From Hymenobacter psychrotolerans DSM 18569 (lineage in GTDB: Bacteria > Bacteroidota > Bacteroidia > Cytophagales > Hymenobacteraceae): a DNA stretch of 64,000 bases. The translations under genes and the position numbers were made by a program. The number at the start of each line of letters is the position of its first letter. Position 1 is the stretch's first letter. This document shows positions 33,256 to 41,116 of the stretch, one piece after another. Where the stretch lies: contig NZ_FRAS01000014.1 of NCBI RefSeq assembly GCF_900142395.1, forward strand, positions 1 to 64,000. Direction: 5' to 3'. The notes below the pieces were generated by a model. That model was not told the DNA's origin. It ran no database searches and saw only the letters and a program-made list of their open reading frames with translations.

Positions 33256-34725
33256 ATGCCCCATCCTATACCCTTTTCGGCGCTGCGCAAGGCGCTGGGA
33301 CCTTTATTGCTGGCAGTAGCCACTGGCTTGTGCCTGCTGCCGTTTCTGGCGTTGTGCTGGTACGCTCACCCTTCCGCCGATGACTTCCTGCAGGCCACCG
33401 ATGTGTACAAGTATGGCCGCTGGGGCTACATGCCGCACATGTACCTCACCTGGACGGGCCGCTACACGTCCGTTGTATTGTGGGCATTGCTGAATCCGGT
33501 GCAGTACGGCGGCAACATCACGGGAGGCTACGGGGCCATTTGTCTGCTGCTGCTGGCGCTGCCGGTAGCGCTGGTGGTGCTGCTGCGTACGCTGCTGGCC
33601 GGGCAGTTCCGGCGCCGCACACTGTGGCTTGCCAGCGGCGTCCTGACCAGCCTGCTGCTGTGGCAGCTGCCCAGCCCGGCCGAGGCTTTCTACTGGATTG
33701 TGAGCGGCTACAACTACCTGCTGCCGGCCCTGCTCACACTGCTGTGGCTGGCCGTGCTGGTGCGACACGCCCAAGCCGGCGAGCCGGCCGAAAAGCGGAA
33801 GTGGCTGGCGCTGGCTGGTGGACTGGCCGTGCTTATTATCGGGGGCAACGAAACCAACGCGGTGCCCCTGGCCGTGGGCGTGACGGGCTTCACGGCCCTG
33901 CGCACCCTGCAGCAGCGGCGCCTGCCGTGGGACTATGTGTGGCTCAGCGCAGTAGTAGCGGTGGCATGCGCCGCCGCGTTTCTGGCGCCCGGTAACTTTG
34001 CCCGGCTGGGGCCGGCCAACAAGTATTCCGTGCTGGAATCACTAGACAAGGGTGCTCTTTCCGCCTACCGCTTGGTGTGTAACTGGCTCGGTAATGGGGT
34101 GCTGCCTGCCCTCACGCTGCTGCTGCTGCCGGTCAGCTTCCGGTTGCGGCGCGTGGCCGGGCTGCCGCTAAACCGGCTGGCGCAGAATCCGGGGTTCATC
34201 ACGCTACTCATGGCCGTGAGCTTGGTGCTGGTGGCATTCATGGGCTGGCGCTTCAACAGCCAGCCGCTACCGTTCCGCACGCGCAACATCCTGTACCTGT
34301 TTTTTCTAATCGGCTGGTTTCTGAACGCCCATGCCTGGGCGCAGTACCTGTGGCGCCGCACAGCACGGACCACGTTTGCACTGCCCTTAGTAGTGCGCGC
34401 CAGTCTGGTAATCTGGATAATAGCTGCGTTCAGCGGCGGGCACCTGCTCACGCTGCGCGGCCACGAAACCACCGACAACTACAACAACGTGCTGCTGGCT
34501 TACGAGGATTGGCTCGGTGGCGCTGCTGCCCGCTATGATGCCCAGCTTACGGCCCGCTACCACGCCCTGCAGACTCCCGGCTGGCTTCCCGCCGAGGCCG
34601 TGGTAGAGCCGCTGCAGGACCCGCCCTATACCCTTCTGTTCGGCGACATCACGCCCAACATCTACGACTGGTCGAACCAGGCGTACGCGGAGTTCTTTGG
34701 CCGCAAAACTATCCGCATAAACTAG
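33256..34725 (+). CDS. polytopic membrane protein, DUF6056-like
   Basis: 489 residues with about 11 hydrophobic helices. After the first helix comes ALCWYAHPSADDFLQATDVY; the loop with paired Asp residues after a first helix resembles GT-C type glycosyltransferases and the DUF6056 family. SGYNYLLPALLTLLWL and GGNETNAVPLAVGV match recurring DUF6056 segments. Might transfer sugars from a lipid carrier, but this is inferred. Transcribed alone. Confidence 0.6.
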   Translation: MPHPIPFSALRKALGPLLLAVATGLCLLPFLALCWYAHPSADDFLQATDVYKYGRWGYMPHMYLTWTGRYTSVVLWALLNPVQYGGNITGGYGAICLLLLALPVALVVLLRTLLAGQFRRRTLWLASGVLTSLLLWQLPSPAEAFYWIVSGYNYLLPALLTLLWLAVLVRHAQAGEPAEKRKWLALAGGLAVLIIGGNETNAVPLAVGVTGFTALRTLQQRRLPWDYVWLSAVVAVACAAAFLAPGNFARLGPANKYSVLESLDKGALSAYRLVCNWLGNGVLPALTLLLLPVSFRLRRVAGLPLNRLAQNPGFITLLMAVSLVLVAFMGWRFNSQPLPFRTRNILYLFFLIGWFLNAHAWAQYLWRRTARTTFALPLVVRASLVIWIIAAFSGGHLLTLRGHETTDNYNNVLLAYEDWLGGAAARYDAQLTARYHALQTPGWLPAEAVVEPLQDPPYTLLFGDITPNIYDWSNQAYAEFFGRKTIRIN

Positions 34726-34735
34726 GAGCCGCCGT

Positions 34736-35215
34736 TTAGCGAGGACCGGTCAGGCTGCCAAGTCGGTCTTCCAGGTCCAGGAACTTACCCACGTGGTTGC
34801 CTTCTTCGGTGCCGTTGGGGTGCAGGATCATCCAGTCCACTATTTCGGCTTCGTCAAATTCTTCCTTGTTGTTGCCATCCGGCAGGTTGGAGCCTACCAG
34901 CCGGCCCATCACGCGGCCATCCTGCCAGCTCTGGACCTGTACCAGCTGAGGCACACGGCTGGCGGCATCGTTGAGGAGAGTGGCCGTTACGTACAGCAGC
35001 TGGCCCGAGGCCAGTCCTCGGGTAAAGCGCTGGCGGGCCTGCGAGAGAGTACGCCGGGCTTCCTTAACCGGAGCCGGCGGCAAGGTATCCACGCCTGCCA
35101 GCTGCACGGCCAGTCGCACGGCTGGCGCGGCGGTTTCGGGCTGCTGTGCCTGCGCTGCCAATGGCCAGGCCAGACAAATTCCCAGCATCGTCAACGTTAG
35201 AATCCGGTACCGCAT
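34736..35215 (-). CDS. secreted DUF2314-like protein
   Basis: 159 residues with signal peptide (1-23, ending AQAQ). The C-terminal half carries the DUF2314 pattern: LVQVQSWQDGRVMGRLVGSN, then EAEIVDWMILHPNGTEEGNH with the conserved I-x-DW. Function of the domain is unknown. The gene converges with the DUF6056-like gene, ten bases apart. Confidence 0.7.
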   Translation of the reverse strand: MRYRILTLTMLGICLAWPLAAQAQQPETAAPAVRLAVQLAGVDTLPPAPVKEARRTLSQARQRFTRGLASGQLLYVTATLLNDAASRVPQLVQVQSWQDGRVMGRLVGSNLPDGNNKEEFDEAEIVDWMILHPNGTEEGNHVGKFLDLEDRLGSLTGPR

Positions 35216-35338
35216 TGGCCAGGGAAGAGAAAGGTTGAGTTAAAACAATCTAATTCACTATCGGAAAGATACTAAAATAAAGCTGTATACGCAGCCTTCG
35301 CCCGGCTTGTCGTACCTTGCAGGCTGTTTGCGTTTGCC

Positions 35339-35497
35339 GTGTCTTCCTTCTCCGCTCAGCCGCTCCAGCCCGACGACTATTACTTCACTCCCGAAGGCCT
35401 GATGGTTTTTACGGAGCAGTACCACCGCCGCCGCGGCACTTGCTGCGGCAGCGGCTGCCGGCATTGTCCCTGGCGCTCGGCCAAGCCGAAAAAGTAA
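35339..35497 (+). CDS. small DUF5522-like cysteine-rich protein
   Basis: 52 residues from a GTG start. The peptide contains DDYYFTPEGLMVFTEQYH and then GTCCGSGCRHCPWR: four cysteines spaced as in C-C-x3-C-x2-C. This is the core of the DUF5522 family, short proteins that may bind a metal or iron-sulfur centre, which is inferred from the cysteines. The length and the cysteine tail fit family members. It lies about 125 bases before rpmB with a promoter between them. Confidence 0.8.
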   Translation: MSSFSAQPLQPDDYYFTPEGLMVFTEQYHRRRGTCCGSGCRHCPWRSAKPKK

Positions 35498-35548
35498 CGG
35501 CCCATAGAGGCCGCTGAGGCCATAACGGCTTATTTTTCAGCCATCCGG

Positions 35549-35579
35549 TTTGCTTCTGTCAAACTTATACCGATATTTG
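35549..35579 (+). promoter_or_regulatory. promoter of rpmB
   Basis: TTTG at 35549-35552, 19 bases, then GATATTTG at 35572-35579 (one mismatch to TAnnTTTG). The spacing is ideal; rpmB starts 42 bases further on. Confidence 0.65.
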
Positions 35580-35621
35580 CGTCCCTTTTTCCAGCATTGA
35601 AACCTTTAAGTTCCTGATACC

Positions 35622-35861
35622 ATGGCCCGAGTTTGTGATCTGACCGGCAAGCGTACCCGTGTAGGCAACAACGTGTCGCACGCCAACAACAAGACCAAGC
35701 GCAAGTTCTACCCGAACCTGCAGAAAAAGCGCTTCTACATCCCCGAGGAGGATGCCTGGGTAACGCTGAAAGTAGCGACCAGCACCATCCGCACCATCAA
35801 CAAGAACGGCATCATGTCGGTCCTGAAGAAGGCCAAGGAGCAGGGCTTCATCGTTTACTAG
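35622..35861 (+). CDS. rpmB: 50S ribosomal protein L28
   Basis: 79 residues, very basic. [20 protein letters not shown] followed by [19 protein letters not shown] is the standard L28 N-terminus; the C-terminus ISTIR...[19 protein letters not shown] stretch ends GFIVY. Length matches. It has its own promoter and terminator and precedes the aminopeptidase gene. Confidence 0.96.
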   Translation: MARVCDLTGKRTRVGNNVSHANNKTKRKFYPNLQKKRFYIPEEDAWVTLKVATSTIRTINKNGIMSVLKKAKEQGFIVY

Positions 35862-35896
35862 CCAGCCAACGACGTTCTTCGGAGCGAATTTATTTC

Positions 35897-35950
35897 AGAC
35901 GCGTACCCGCCTCGAAAAGCAATTTTTGGGGCGGGTACGCGTCTTTGTTG
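35897..35950 (+). terminator. terminator of rpmB
   Basis: AGACGCGTACCCGCC pairs with GGCGGGTACGCGTCT around an 18-base loop, followed by TTGTTG. Strong stem; the tail is only moderately T-rich. Confidence 0.75.
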
Positions 35951-35972
35951 TATTCACCTTCTCCCCGTTGCA

Positions 35973-37610
35973 ATGTTTCTGACAGTTACCCTTCGTGCGC
36001 TGCGGTGCATGGTGCTGGCCTTGGCGCTGGCCCCGGCCGCATTAGCCCAGCGGGCCGCCGGTCCCGGCCGCCCCACCGATTTTCTGGATCCGGCTTTTCA
36101 CCAGAGCCGCCGGGAGCTGCTCCGCAAGGCCCTGCCCGCCGGCTCGGTCGCCGTGTTGTTTGCCAATCCGGTCCGCAACCGCGCCAACGACGTCAACTAC
36201 AGCTTCCACCAGCACCCCGACCTGTACTACCTCACGGGCTACGATGAGCCGGATGCTGTGCTGGTGCTCTTCAAGGAACCCCAGACGGTGGGCGGGCAGG
36301 CGGGCGTCACGGAGGCCCTGTTCGTGCAGCCCCGCGACCCCAGGGCGGAGCAGTGGACTGGCCGCCGCCTCGGTACCGAAGGCGCCCGGCAGCAGCTGAA
36401 GCTGCAGTACGTAGCCGACAACAAGGATTTTGCCGGCGCGGGCATCCGATGGGCCGATTTCAAGCACATCCATTTCCTGGACCTGCCGGCCGACATCCGC
36501 GACGACTCCCGCAACCCCGCCGACCTGTTTGACCTAGTGGCCACGTTCCGGCGCCAGGCCGCCATTCCCGCCGACTACGATTCCCGCCGCGACGAGCTCT
36601 ACACCGCTGTGCAGCGCTACGGCGTAGTGAATGCGGCCGGAATGAAAAGCTACGTTGAAGGTATGGCCAAAAACCAGCCCGCGTTGGCCACTGACGCCTA
36701 TCTGCAGGGTTACCTCAAGGCTACAACGGATGATGAACGGCAGCAGGCTATGGCCGCGCGCCCGGTTAGCCGCTTTGAAGCCGGCCGCCTCAATGAGGCG
36801 ATGAACGAGCTACGTGCCGTGAAGACTGCGGAGGAACTCAAGCTGCTTCGGCGAGCCGTGCGCATCAGTGCCGTGGGGCAGCAGGAGGTGATGAAAGCCC
36901 TCAAACCCGACATGGGCGAGATGGAAGTGCAGGGCCTGCACGAGTACGTCTACAAAAAGTACGGGGCCGAGTTCGAAGGCTACCCCAGCATTGTAGGGGC
37001 CGGTGCCAACGGCTGCATCCTGCACTACGAAACCAACGACAAGCTCCGCATCGGCAACGACCTGATTCTGATGGACTGCGGCGCCGAATACCACGGCTAC
37101 ACCGCCGACGTCACCCGCACGGTGCCACCTTCCGGCAAGTTCAGCCCGGCCCAGCGCCAGATCTATGAGCTGGTGCTGGCCGCCCAGGATGCTGGTATTG
37201 AGGCCTGCAAAGCCGGTAACGAGTTTCAGGCGCCTAATAAGGCAGCGCAGAAAGTAGTTGCCGAAGGCCTCATCAAGCTCGGCATTATTCAGACGGCCGA
37301 AGAGATGCGCAAATACTTCCCGCATGGCACCAGCCACTACCTCGGCCTCGATGTGCACGACCGGGGCACCTACAAGCCGCTGGAGCCCGGCAACGTCATT
37401 ACCGTGGAACCCGGCATCTACATCCCGGAAGGCAGCCCCTGCGACAATAAGTGGTGGAATATCGGGGTGCGCATCGAAGACGACATCCTGATTACGGCCG
37501 GCGCGCCCGAAAACCTGTCGAAGGAAGCGCCGCGCACCGTAGCCGAGGTAGAAGCCCTGATGGCCAAACCCAGCGCCTTCGACAAGTTCAAATTGCCCGG
37601 CCTGGACTAA
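35973..37610 (+). CDS. secreted M24 family aminopeptidase P-like peptidase
   Basis: 545 residues with signal peptide (about 1-25, ending AALAQ). An aminopeptidase P N-terminal domain (about 45-260; QHPDLYYLTGYDEPDAVLVL) precedes the creatinase/M24 domain. Metal ligands: ILMDCGAEYHGYTADVTRTV (two Asp), HGTSHYLGLDVHD, ITVEPGIYIPEG and NIGVRIEDDILIT (Glu). It removes N-terminal residues before proline in peptides, probably in the periplasm. Confidence 0.9.
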   Translation: MFLTVTLRALRCMVLALALAPAALAQRAAGPGRPTDFLDPAFHQSRRELLRKALPAGSVAVLFANPVRNRANDVNYSFHQHPDLYYLTGYDEPDAVLVLFKEPQTVGGQAGVTEALFVQPRDPRAEQWTGRRLGTEGARQQLKLQYVADNKDFAGAGIRWADFKHIHFLDLPADIRDDSRNPADLFDLVATFRRQAAIPADYDSRRDELYTAVQRYGVVNAAGMKSYVEGMAKNQPALATDAYLQGYLKATTDDERQQAMAARPVSRFEAGRLNEAMNELRAVKTAEELKLLRRAVRISAVGQQEVMKALKPDMGEMEVQGLHEYVYKKYGAEFEGYPSIVGAGANGCILHYETNDKLRIGNDLILMDCGAEYHGYTADVTRTVPPSGKFSPAQRQIYELVLAAQDAGIEACKAGNEFQAPNKAAQKVVAEGLIKLGIIQTAEEMRKYFPHGTSHYLGLDVHDRGTYKPLEPGNVITVEPGIYIPEGSPCDNKWWNIGVRIEDDILITAGAPENLSKEAPRTVAEVEALMAKPSAFDKFKLPGLD

Positions 37611-37752
37611 CGTTGGTGGGGCCCGCTTACCAGCGTGCCAAAACATGGAATACGGCACAAAGGCGCAGCACAGCGCCGCGCTGGTAACGGCGTATGCCTG
37701 ATAAACAGCAAGGTAGATGCCGGGCCGATCTGCCTGGAGTACAAGGAATGTG

Positions 37753-37760
37753 TATATTTG
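37753..37760 (+). promoter_or_regulatory. TATATTTG element upstream of rpmG
   Basis: A second TAnnTTTG match about 105 bases before the main rpmG promoter. It shares the decamer TGTATATTTG with the element at 731-740. May be a second promoter of the rpmG operon. Confidence 0.3.
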
Positions 37761-37833
37761 CGTGGCAGATAGCATGGGGGCAGAAGCCCTGACTATCAAA
37801 ATGATATTTGCTCGCGGATTATTCAGTTGACTG

Positions 37834-37864
37834 TTTGTCTATTCCGAAAAGACGCGTACCTTTG
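37834..37864 (+). promoter_or_regulatory. complete promoter of the rpmG operon
   Basis: TTTG at 37834-37837, 19 bases, TACCTTTG at 37857-37864; both elements perfect. It lies 29 bases before rpmG and should drive rpmG and the DUF4295 gene. Confidence 0.8.
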
Positions 37865-37893
37865 CAGTCCTTAATCCCAAAAACCCCGTCGAG

Positions 37894-38076
37894 ATGGCTA
37901 AGAAAGGCAATCGGGTGCAGGTGATCCTTGAATGCACTGAGCATAAAAACTCGGGGCAGCCGGGCACCTCGCGCTACATCACCACCAAGAACCGCAAGAA
38001 CACTCCTGAGCGCATCGAGTTGAAGAAGTTCAACTCCGTGCTCAAGAAGATGACCGTTCACAAGGAAATCAAGTAA
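37894..38076 (+). CDS. rpmG: 50S ribosomal protein L33
   Basis: 60 residues. [20 protein letters not shown] and [19 protein letters not shown] are the classical L33 sequence. A single Cys (ILEC) remains, so the four-Cys zinc motif is absent, as in the C-minus form. Followed 7 bases later by the DUF4295 gene. Confidence 0.96.
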   Translation: MAKKGNRVQVILECTEHKNSGQPGTSRYITTKNRKNTPERIELKKFNSVLKKMTVHKEIK

Positions 38077-38083
38077 TTGAGCA

Positions 38084-38245
38084 ATGGCTAAGAAAGTAGT
38101 AGCAACCCTGAAAACTCCAGGCGGCAAGGACTGGGCGAAAGTCATTCGTGCCGTGAAATCGGAGAAAACCGGTGCCTATACCTTCCGCGAGGAAATGGTG
38201 CCCGTTGACAAAGTGCAGGATTACCTCGCCACCGGCGTTAAGTAA
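38084..38245 (+). CDS. DUF4295 protein
   Basis: 53 residues starting MAKKVVATLKTPGGKDWAK and ending YLATGVK. This short basic protein regularly follows rpmG and precedes ftsY in Bacteroidota. Its place suggests a ribosome-linked role, but this is inference. It is co-transcribed with rpmG (7-base gap). Confidence 0.9.
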   Translation: MAKKVVATLKTPGGKDWAKVIRAVKSEKTGAYTFREEMVPVDKVQDYLATGVK

Positions 38246-38280
38246 TTCGGCGCCCCTGTGGCAATCTGAATAAGTGAAGA

Positions 38281-38306
38281 AGTCCCGCCATCGTGGGACT
38301 TTTTTG
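38281..38306 (+). terminator. terminator after DUF4295 gene
   Basis: AGTCCCGC pairs with GTGGGACT and is followed by TTTTTTG. Confidence 0.8.
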
Positions 38307-38421
38307 CGTTGTGCTATAGCGTCGAGCTTTTGCTGGACGTCTTGCCAGGCAGCCCGGCAAAGCTGCCTGGTCGTATTGTTCATCGATGCGCTGGATACTT
38401 GCTCCGCGCCAACCTCTGATT

Positions 38422-39399
38422 ATGGGCCTCTTCGATTTTTTCAAGAAGGATAAGGAAAGCAAAGAGCAGCAGCAGGCTCTCGATGAAGGGTTGCAGAAAA
38501 CCAAAACCAACTTCTTCGACCAGCTCAGCAAAGCCGTGGTAGGCAAAAGTACCGTGGACGAAGCCGTGCTCGACGACCTGGAAACCATGCTCGTGCACGC
38601 CGACGTCGGCATCGACACGACGGTGAAGGTAATTGACCGCATCGAGAAGCGTGTGGCCCGCGACAAGTACGTGAGCACCTCGGAGCTGGACCGGATTCTG
38701 CGCGAGGAAATCGTGGAGCTGCTGGACCGCAACAGCGGCGCCACCGGCTCCCGCGCCATCCTCGACCGGCCCGATAATACCGGCTCGCCCTTTGTGATTA
38801 TGGTGGTGGGCGTGAACGGCGTGGGCAAAACCACAACCATCGGTAAGCTGGCGCACCGTTTCCACGCGGCCGGCAAGAAAGTGGTGCTGGGCGCCGCTGA
38901 CACGTTCCGGGCCGCGGCTGTGGACCAGCTCATCATCTGGGGGCAGCGGGTAGGTGTGCCGGTCATTTCGCACGGCATGAACACCGACCCGGCCGCCGTG
39001 GCCTTCGATGCGGTGCAGAAAGGCGTGGACATGGGCGCCGACGTAGTCATTATTGATACGGCCGGCCGCCTGCACAACAAGGTGAACCTGATGAACGAGC
39101 TGAGCAAAATCAAGCGCGTGATGCAGAAGGTGATACCTGATGCGCCCCACGAGGTGCTGCTGGTGCTCGATGGCAGCACCGGCCAGAATGCCTTCCTGCA
39201 GGCCAAGGAGTTCACCAAAGCTACCGAAGTATCGGCCCTGGCCATCACCAAGCTCGACGGCACGGCCAAGGGCGGCGTGGTTATCGGTATTTCCGACCAG
39301 CTGCAGGTGCCCGTGCGCTACATCGGGGTAGGCGAGAAGATGACTGATTTGCAGCTCTTTGACCGGACCACGTTCGTGCATTCGCTATTCAAGAAGTAA
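38422..39399 (+). CDS. ftsY: signal recognition particle receptor FtsY
   Basis: 325 residues from the ATG at 38422 (MGLFDFFKKDKESK). SRP receptor GTPase that docks ribosome-SRP complexes at the inner membrane. NG domain: VGVNGVGKTTTIGKLA (P loop), LGAADTFRAAAVDQL, VVIIDTAGRLHNKVNLM, ITKLDGTAKGG and PVRYIGVGEKMTDLQLF. The short N-terminal region, without a long acidic A domain, matches Bacteroidota forms. Read-through from the upstream operon is possible. Confidence 0.96.
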   Translation: MGLFDFFKKDKESKEQQQALDEGLQKTKTNFFDQLSKAVVGKSTVDEAVLDDLETMLVHADVGIDTTVKVIDRIEKRVARDKYVSTSELDRILREEIVELLDRNSGATGSRAILDRPDNTGSPFVIMVVGVNGVGKTTTIGKLAHRFHAAGKKVVLGAADTFRAAAVDQLIIWGQRVGVPVISHGMNTDPAAVAFDAVQKGVDMGADVVIIDTAGRLHNKVNLMNELSKIKRVMQKVIPDAPHEVLLVLDGSTGQNAFLQAKEFTKATEVSALAITKLDGTAKGGVVIGISDQLQVPVRYIGVGEKMTDLQLFDRTTFVHSLFKK

Positions 39400-39415
39400 G
39401 CAGCTGCTACACGAA

Positions 39416-39446
39416 CGCCATTCCTCGGCTCCGCTCGGAATGACCG
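39416..39446. repeat. short hairpin resembling a REP-end
   Basis: CCATTCCTCGG...CGGAATGACCG forms a small stem (CATTCC/GGAATG) between ftsY and rimO. Its GGAATGA end recalls, weakly, the ends of the REP-like family seen at 512, 9703 and 60741. Confidence 0.35.
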
Positions 39447-39511
39447 TTTCTATACGTACCATTCCCAGCACAAAGAAACCTTCTGTGTAGGAAAAGGCGT
39501 TGCCTCCTGCG

Positions 39512-39519
39512 TACCTTTG
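39512..39519 (+). promoter_or_regulatory. -7 element TACCTTTG of rimO
   Basis: TACCTTTG lies 84 bases before rimO. Position and match suggest a promoter between ftsY and rimO; no perfect -33 TTG. Confidence 0.45.
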
Positions 39520-39602
39520 CGGTCCGATTTTCGTCGCGGGCCGTAGCGGGCAACTTTCTCACTCCTAAGAAATTGCCCGGCCGCCCGCCTACCCAATCCA
39601 GC

Positions 39603-40916
39603 ATGAAAGTAAGAAGCCAGCAGGCCAATAAAGTCAACGTCATTACCCTTGGCTGCTCCAAAAACCTCGTCGATTCGGAGGTGATGATGGGCCAGCTCCG
39701 CGCCAACCAGTTCGACGTAACGCACGAAGCCGAAACCAGCGACGCTAACATCGTCATCATAAACACCTGCGGCTTCATCGACAACGCCAAGCAGGAAAGC
39801 ATCGACACCATTCTGCGCTACGCCGACGAAAAGGAAGCTGGCAAGCTGGAAAAGCTCTACGTGACGGGCTGCCTCTCGCAGCGCTATAAGGACGACCTGG
39901 AGGTGGAAATTCCGCAGGTAGACGCTTTTTTTGGCACCTTGGAGCTGCCCCAGCTGATGAAAACGCTGGAAGCCGACTACAAGCACGAGCTGGTGGGCGA
40001 GCGGCTGCTGACCACACCCAAGCATTACGCTTACTTCAAAATTGCCGAGGGCTGCAACCGGCCCTGCTCGTTCTGCGCCATTCCGCTGATGCGCGGCAAG
40101 CACCAGGACCGGCCCATTGAAGACCTGGTAAAGGAAGCCAAGCGTCTGGCCTCGATGGGCACCAAAGAGCTGATTCTGATTGCGCAGGACCTGACCTACT
40201 ACGGCCTGCAGCACTACGGCGAGCGGAAGCTAGCCGACCTGATGCGCCACCTCTCCGACGTGAACGGCATCGACTGGATCCGGCTGCAGTATGCCTACCC
40301 CTCGCAGTTCCCGCTGGAGGCGCTGGACGTGATGAACGAGCGTAGCAACATCTGCAAGTACCTGGATATGCCGCTGCAGCATATTTCCGACAACATGCTC
40401 AAGACTATGCGCCGCGGCATCAGCAAGCGCCGCACCATTGAGCTGGTAGACACCATCCGGCAGCGGGTTCCCGATATTGCGTTGCGCACCACGCTCATTG
40501 CCGGCCACCCCGGCGAAACGCAGCAGGACTTCGAGGAGCTGTACCGTTTCGTGGAAGACACCCGCTTCGACCGGCTGGGCATCTTCAACTACTCGCACGA
40601 AGACAATACGCACTCCTACACGCTGGCAGACGACGTGCCGGCCGAAGTGAAGCAGGACCGCGCCGACCAGATTATGGAGCTGCAGCAGGGCATTTCGATG
40701 GAGCTGAACGAGGAGCGGGTGGGCCAGACCTATAAGGTGCTCTTCGACCGCAAGGAAAGCGGCTACTTCGTGGGCCGCACCCAGTACGACTCGCCCGAGG
40801 TAGACAACGAAGTGCTGGTGCCCGCCACCAAAGACACCTACGTACGCCTCGGCGACTTTGCGCAGGTGCAGATTACGGAGGCTTCCGACTTCGATTTGTA
40901 CGGCAAGCTGGTGTAG
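39603..40916 (+). CDS. rimO: ribosomal protein S12 methylthiotransferase RimO
   Basis: 437 residues from the ATG at 39603 (MKVRSQQANKVNVITLG). Radical-SAM enzyme that adds a methylthio group to an Asp of ribosomal S12. UPF0004 domain with cysteines in TLGCSKN, NTCGFID and VTGCLSQR; the radical-SAM cluster in GCNRPCSFCAIP near residue 151; RTTLIAGHPGETQQDFEEL; and a C-terminal TRAM domain (TYKVLFDRKE...YVRLGDFAQVQIT). Length fits. Confidence 0.95.
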   Translation: MKVRSQQANKVNVITLGCSKNLVDSEVMMGQLRANQFDVTHEAETSDANIVIINTCGFIDNAKQESIDTILRYADEKEAGKLEKLYVTGCLSQRYKDDLEVEIPQVDAFFGTLELPQLMKTLEADYKHELVGERLLTTPKHYAYFKIAEGCNRPCSFCAIPLMRGKHQDRPIEDLVKEAKRLASMGTKELILIAQDLTYYGLQHYGERKLADLMRHLSDVNGIDWIRLQYAYPSQFPLEALDVMNERSNICKYLDMPLQHISDNMLKTMRRGISKRRTIELVDTIRQRVPDIALRTTLIAGHPGETQQDFEELYRFVEDTRFDRLGIFNYSHEDNTHSYTLADDVPAEVKQDRADQIMELQQGISMELNEERVGQTYKVLFDRKESGYFVGRTQYDSPEVDNEVLVPATKDTYVRLGDFAQVQITEASDFDLYGKLV

Positions 40917-40939
40917 TTTTTTTGGTTATTAGCTCTCAG

Positions 40940-40995
40940 CAGGTGGCTGTCGGCGGGTGATGGGCGTAAGCGCCTTACCTGCCGACAGCCACTTG
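40940..40995 (+). terminator. long hairpin after rimO, then T5
   Basis: CAGGTGGCTGTCGGCGGGT pairs with ACCTGCCGACAGCCACTTG around an 18-base loop, followed by TTTTT. A second hairpin, GCTGGTGGCT...AGCCACCAGC, comes just after it (about 41003-41040). Confidence 0.75.
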
Positions 40996-41116
40996 TTTTT
41001 ACGGCTGGTGGCTGAGCCCGGCACCCTCTTAGCCACCAGCTAGAAGTCAGCAGCTTAAAAATACCCAGTTACTTTGTGGCCACTGGCCGGTTATAGCCCG
41101 ATTAGCCCTCTCTCGT

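Noticed and set aside
35317..35517. A 66-codon plus-strand frame upstream of rpmB
   Set aside because: It overlaps, in another frame, the DUF5522-like gene, whose cysteine motif is convincing.
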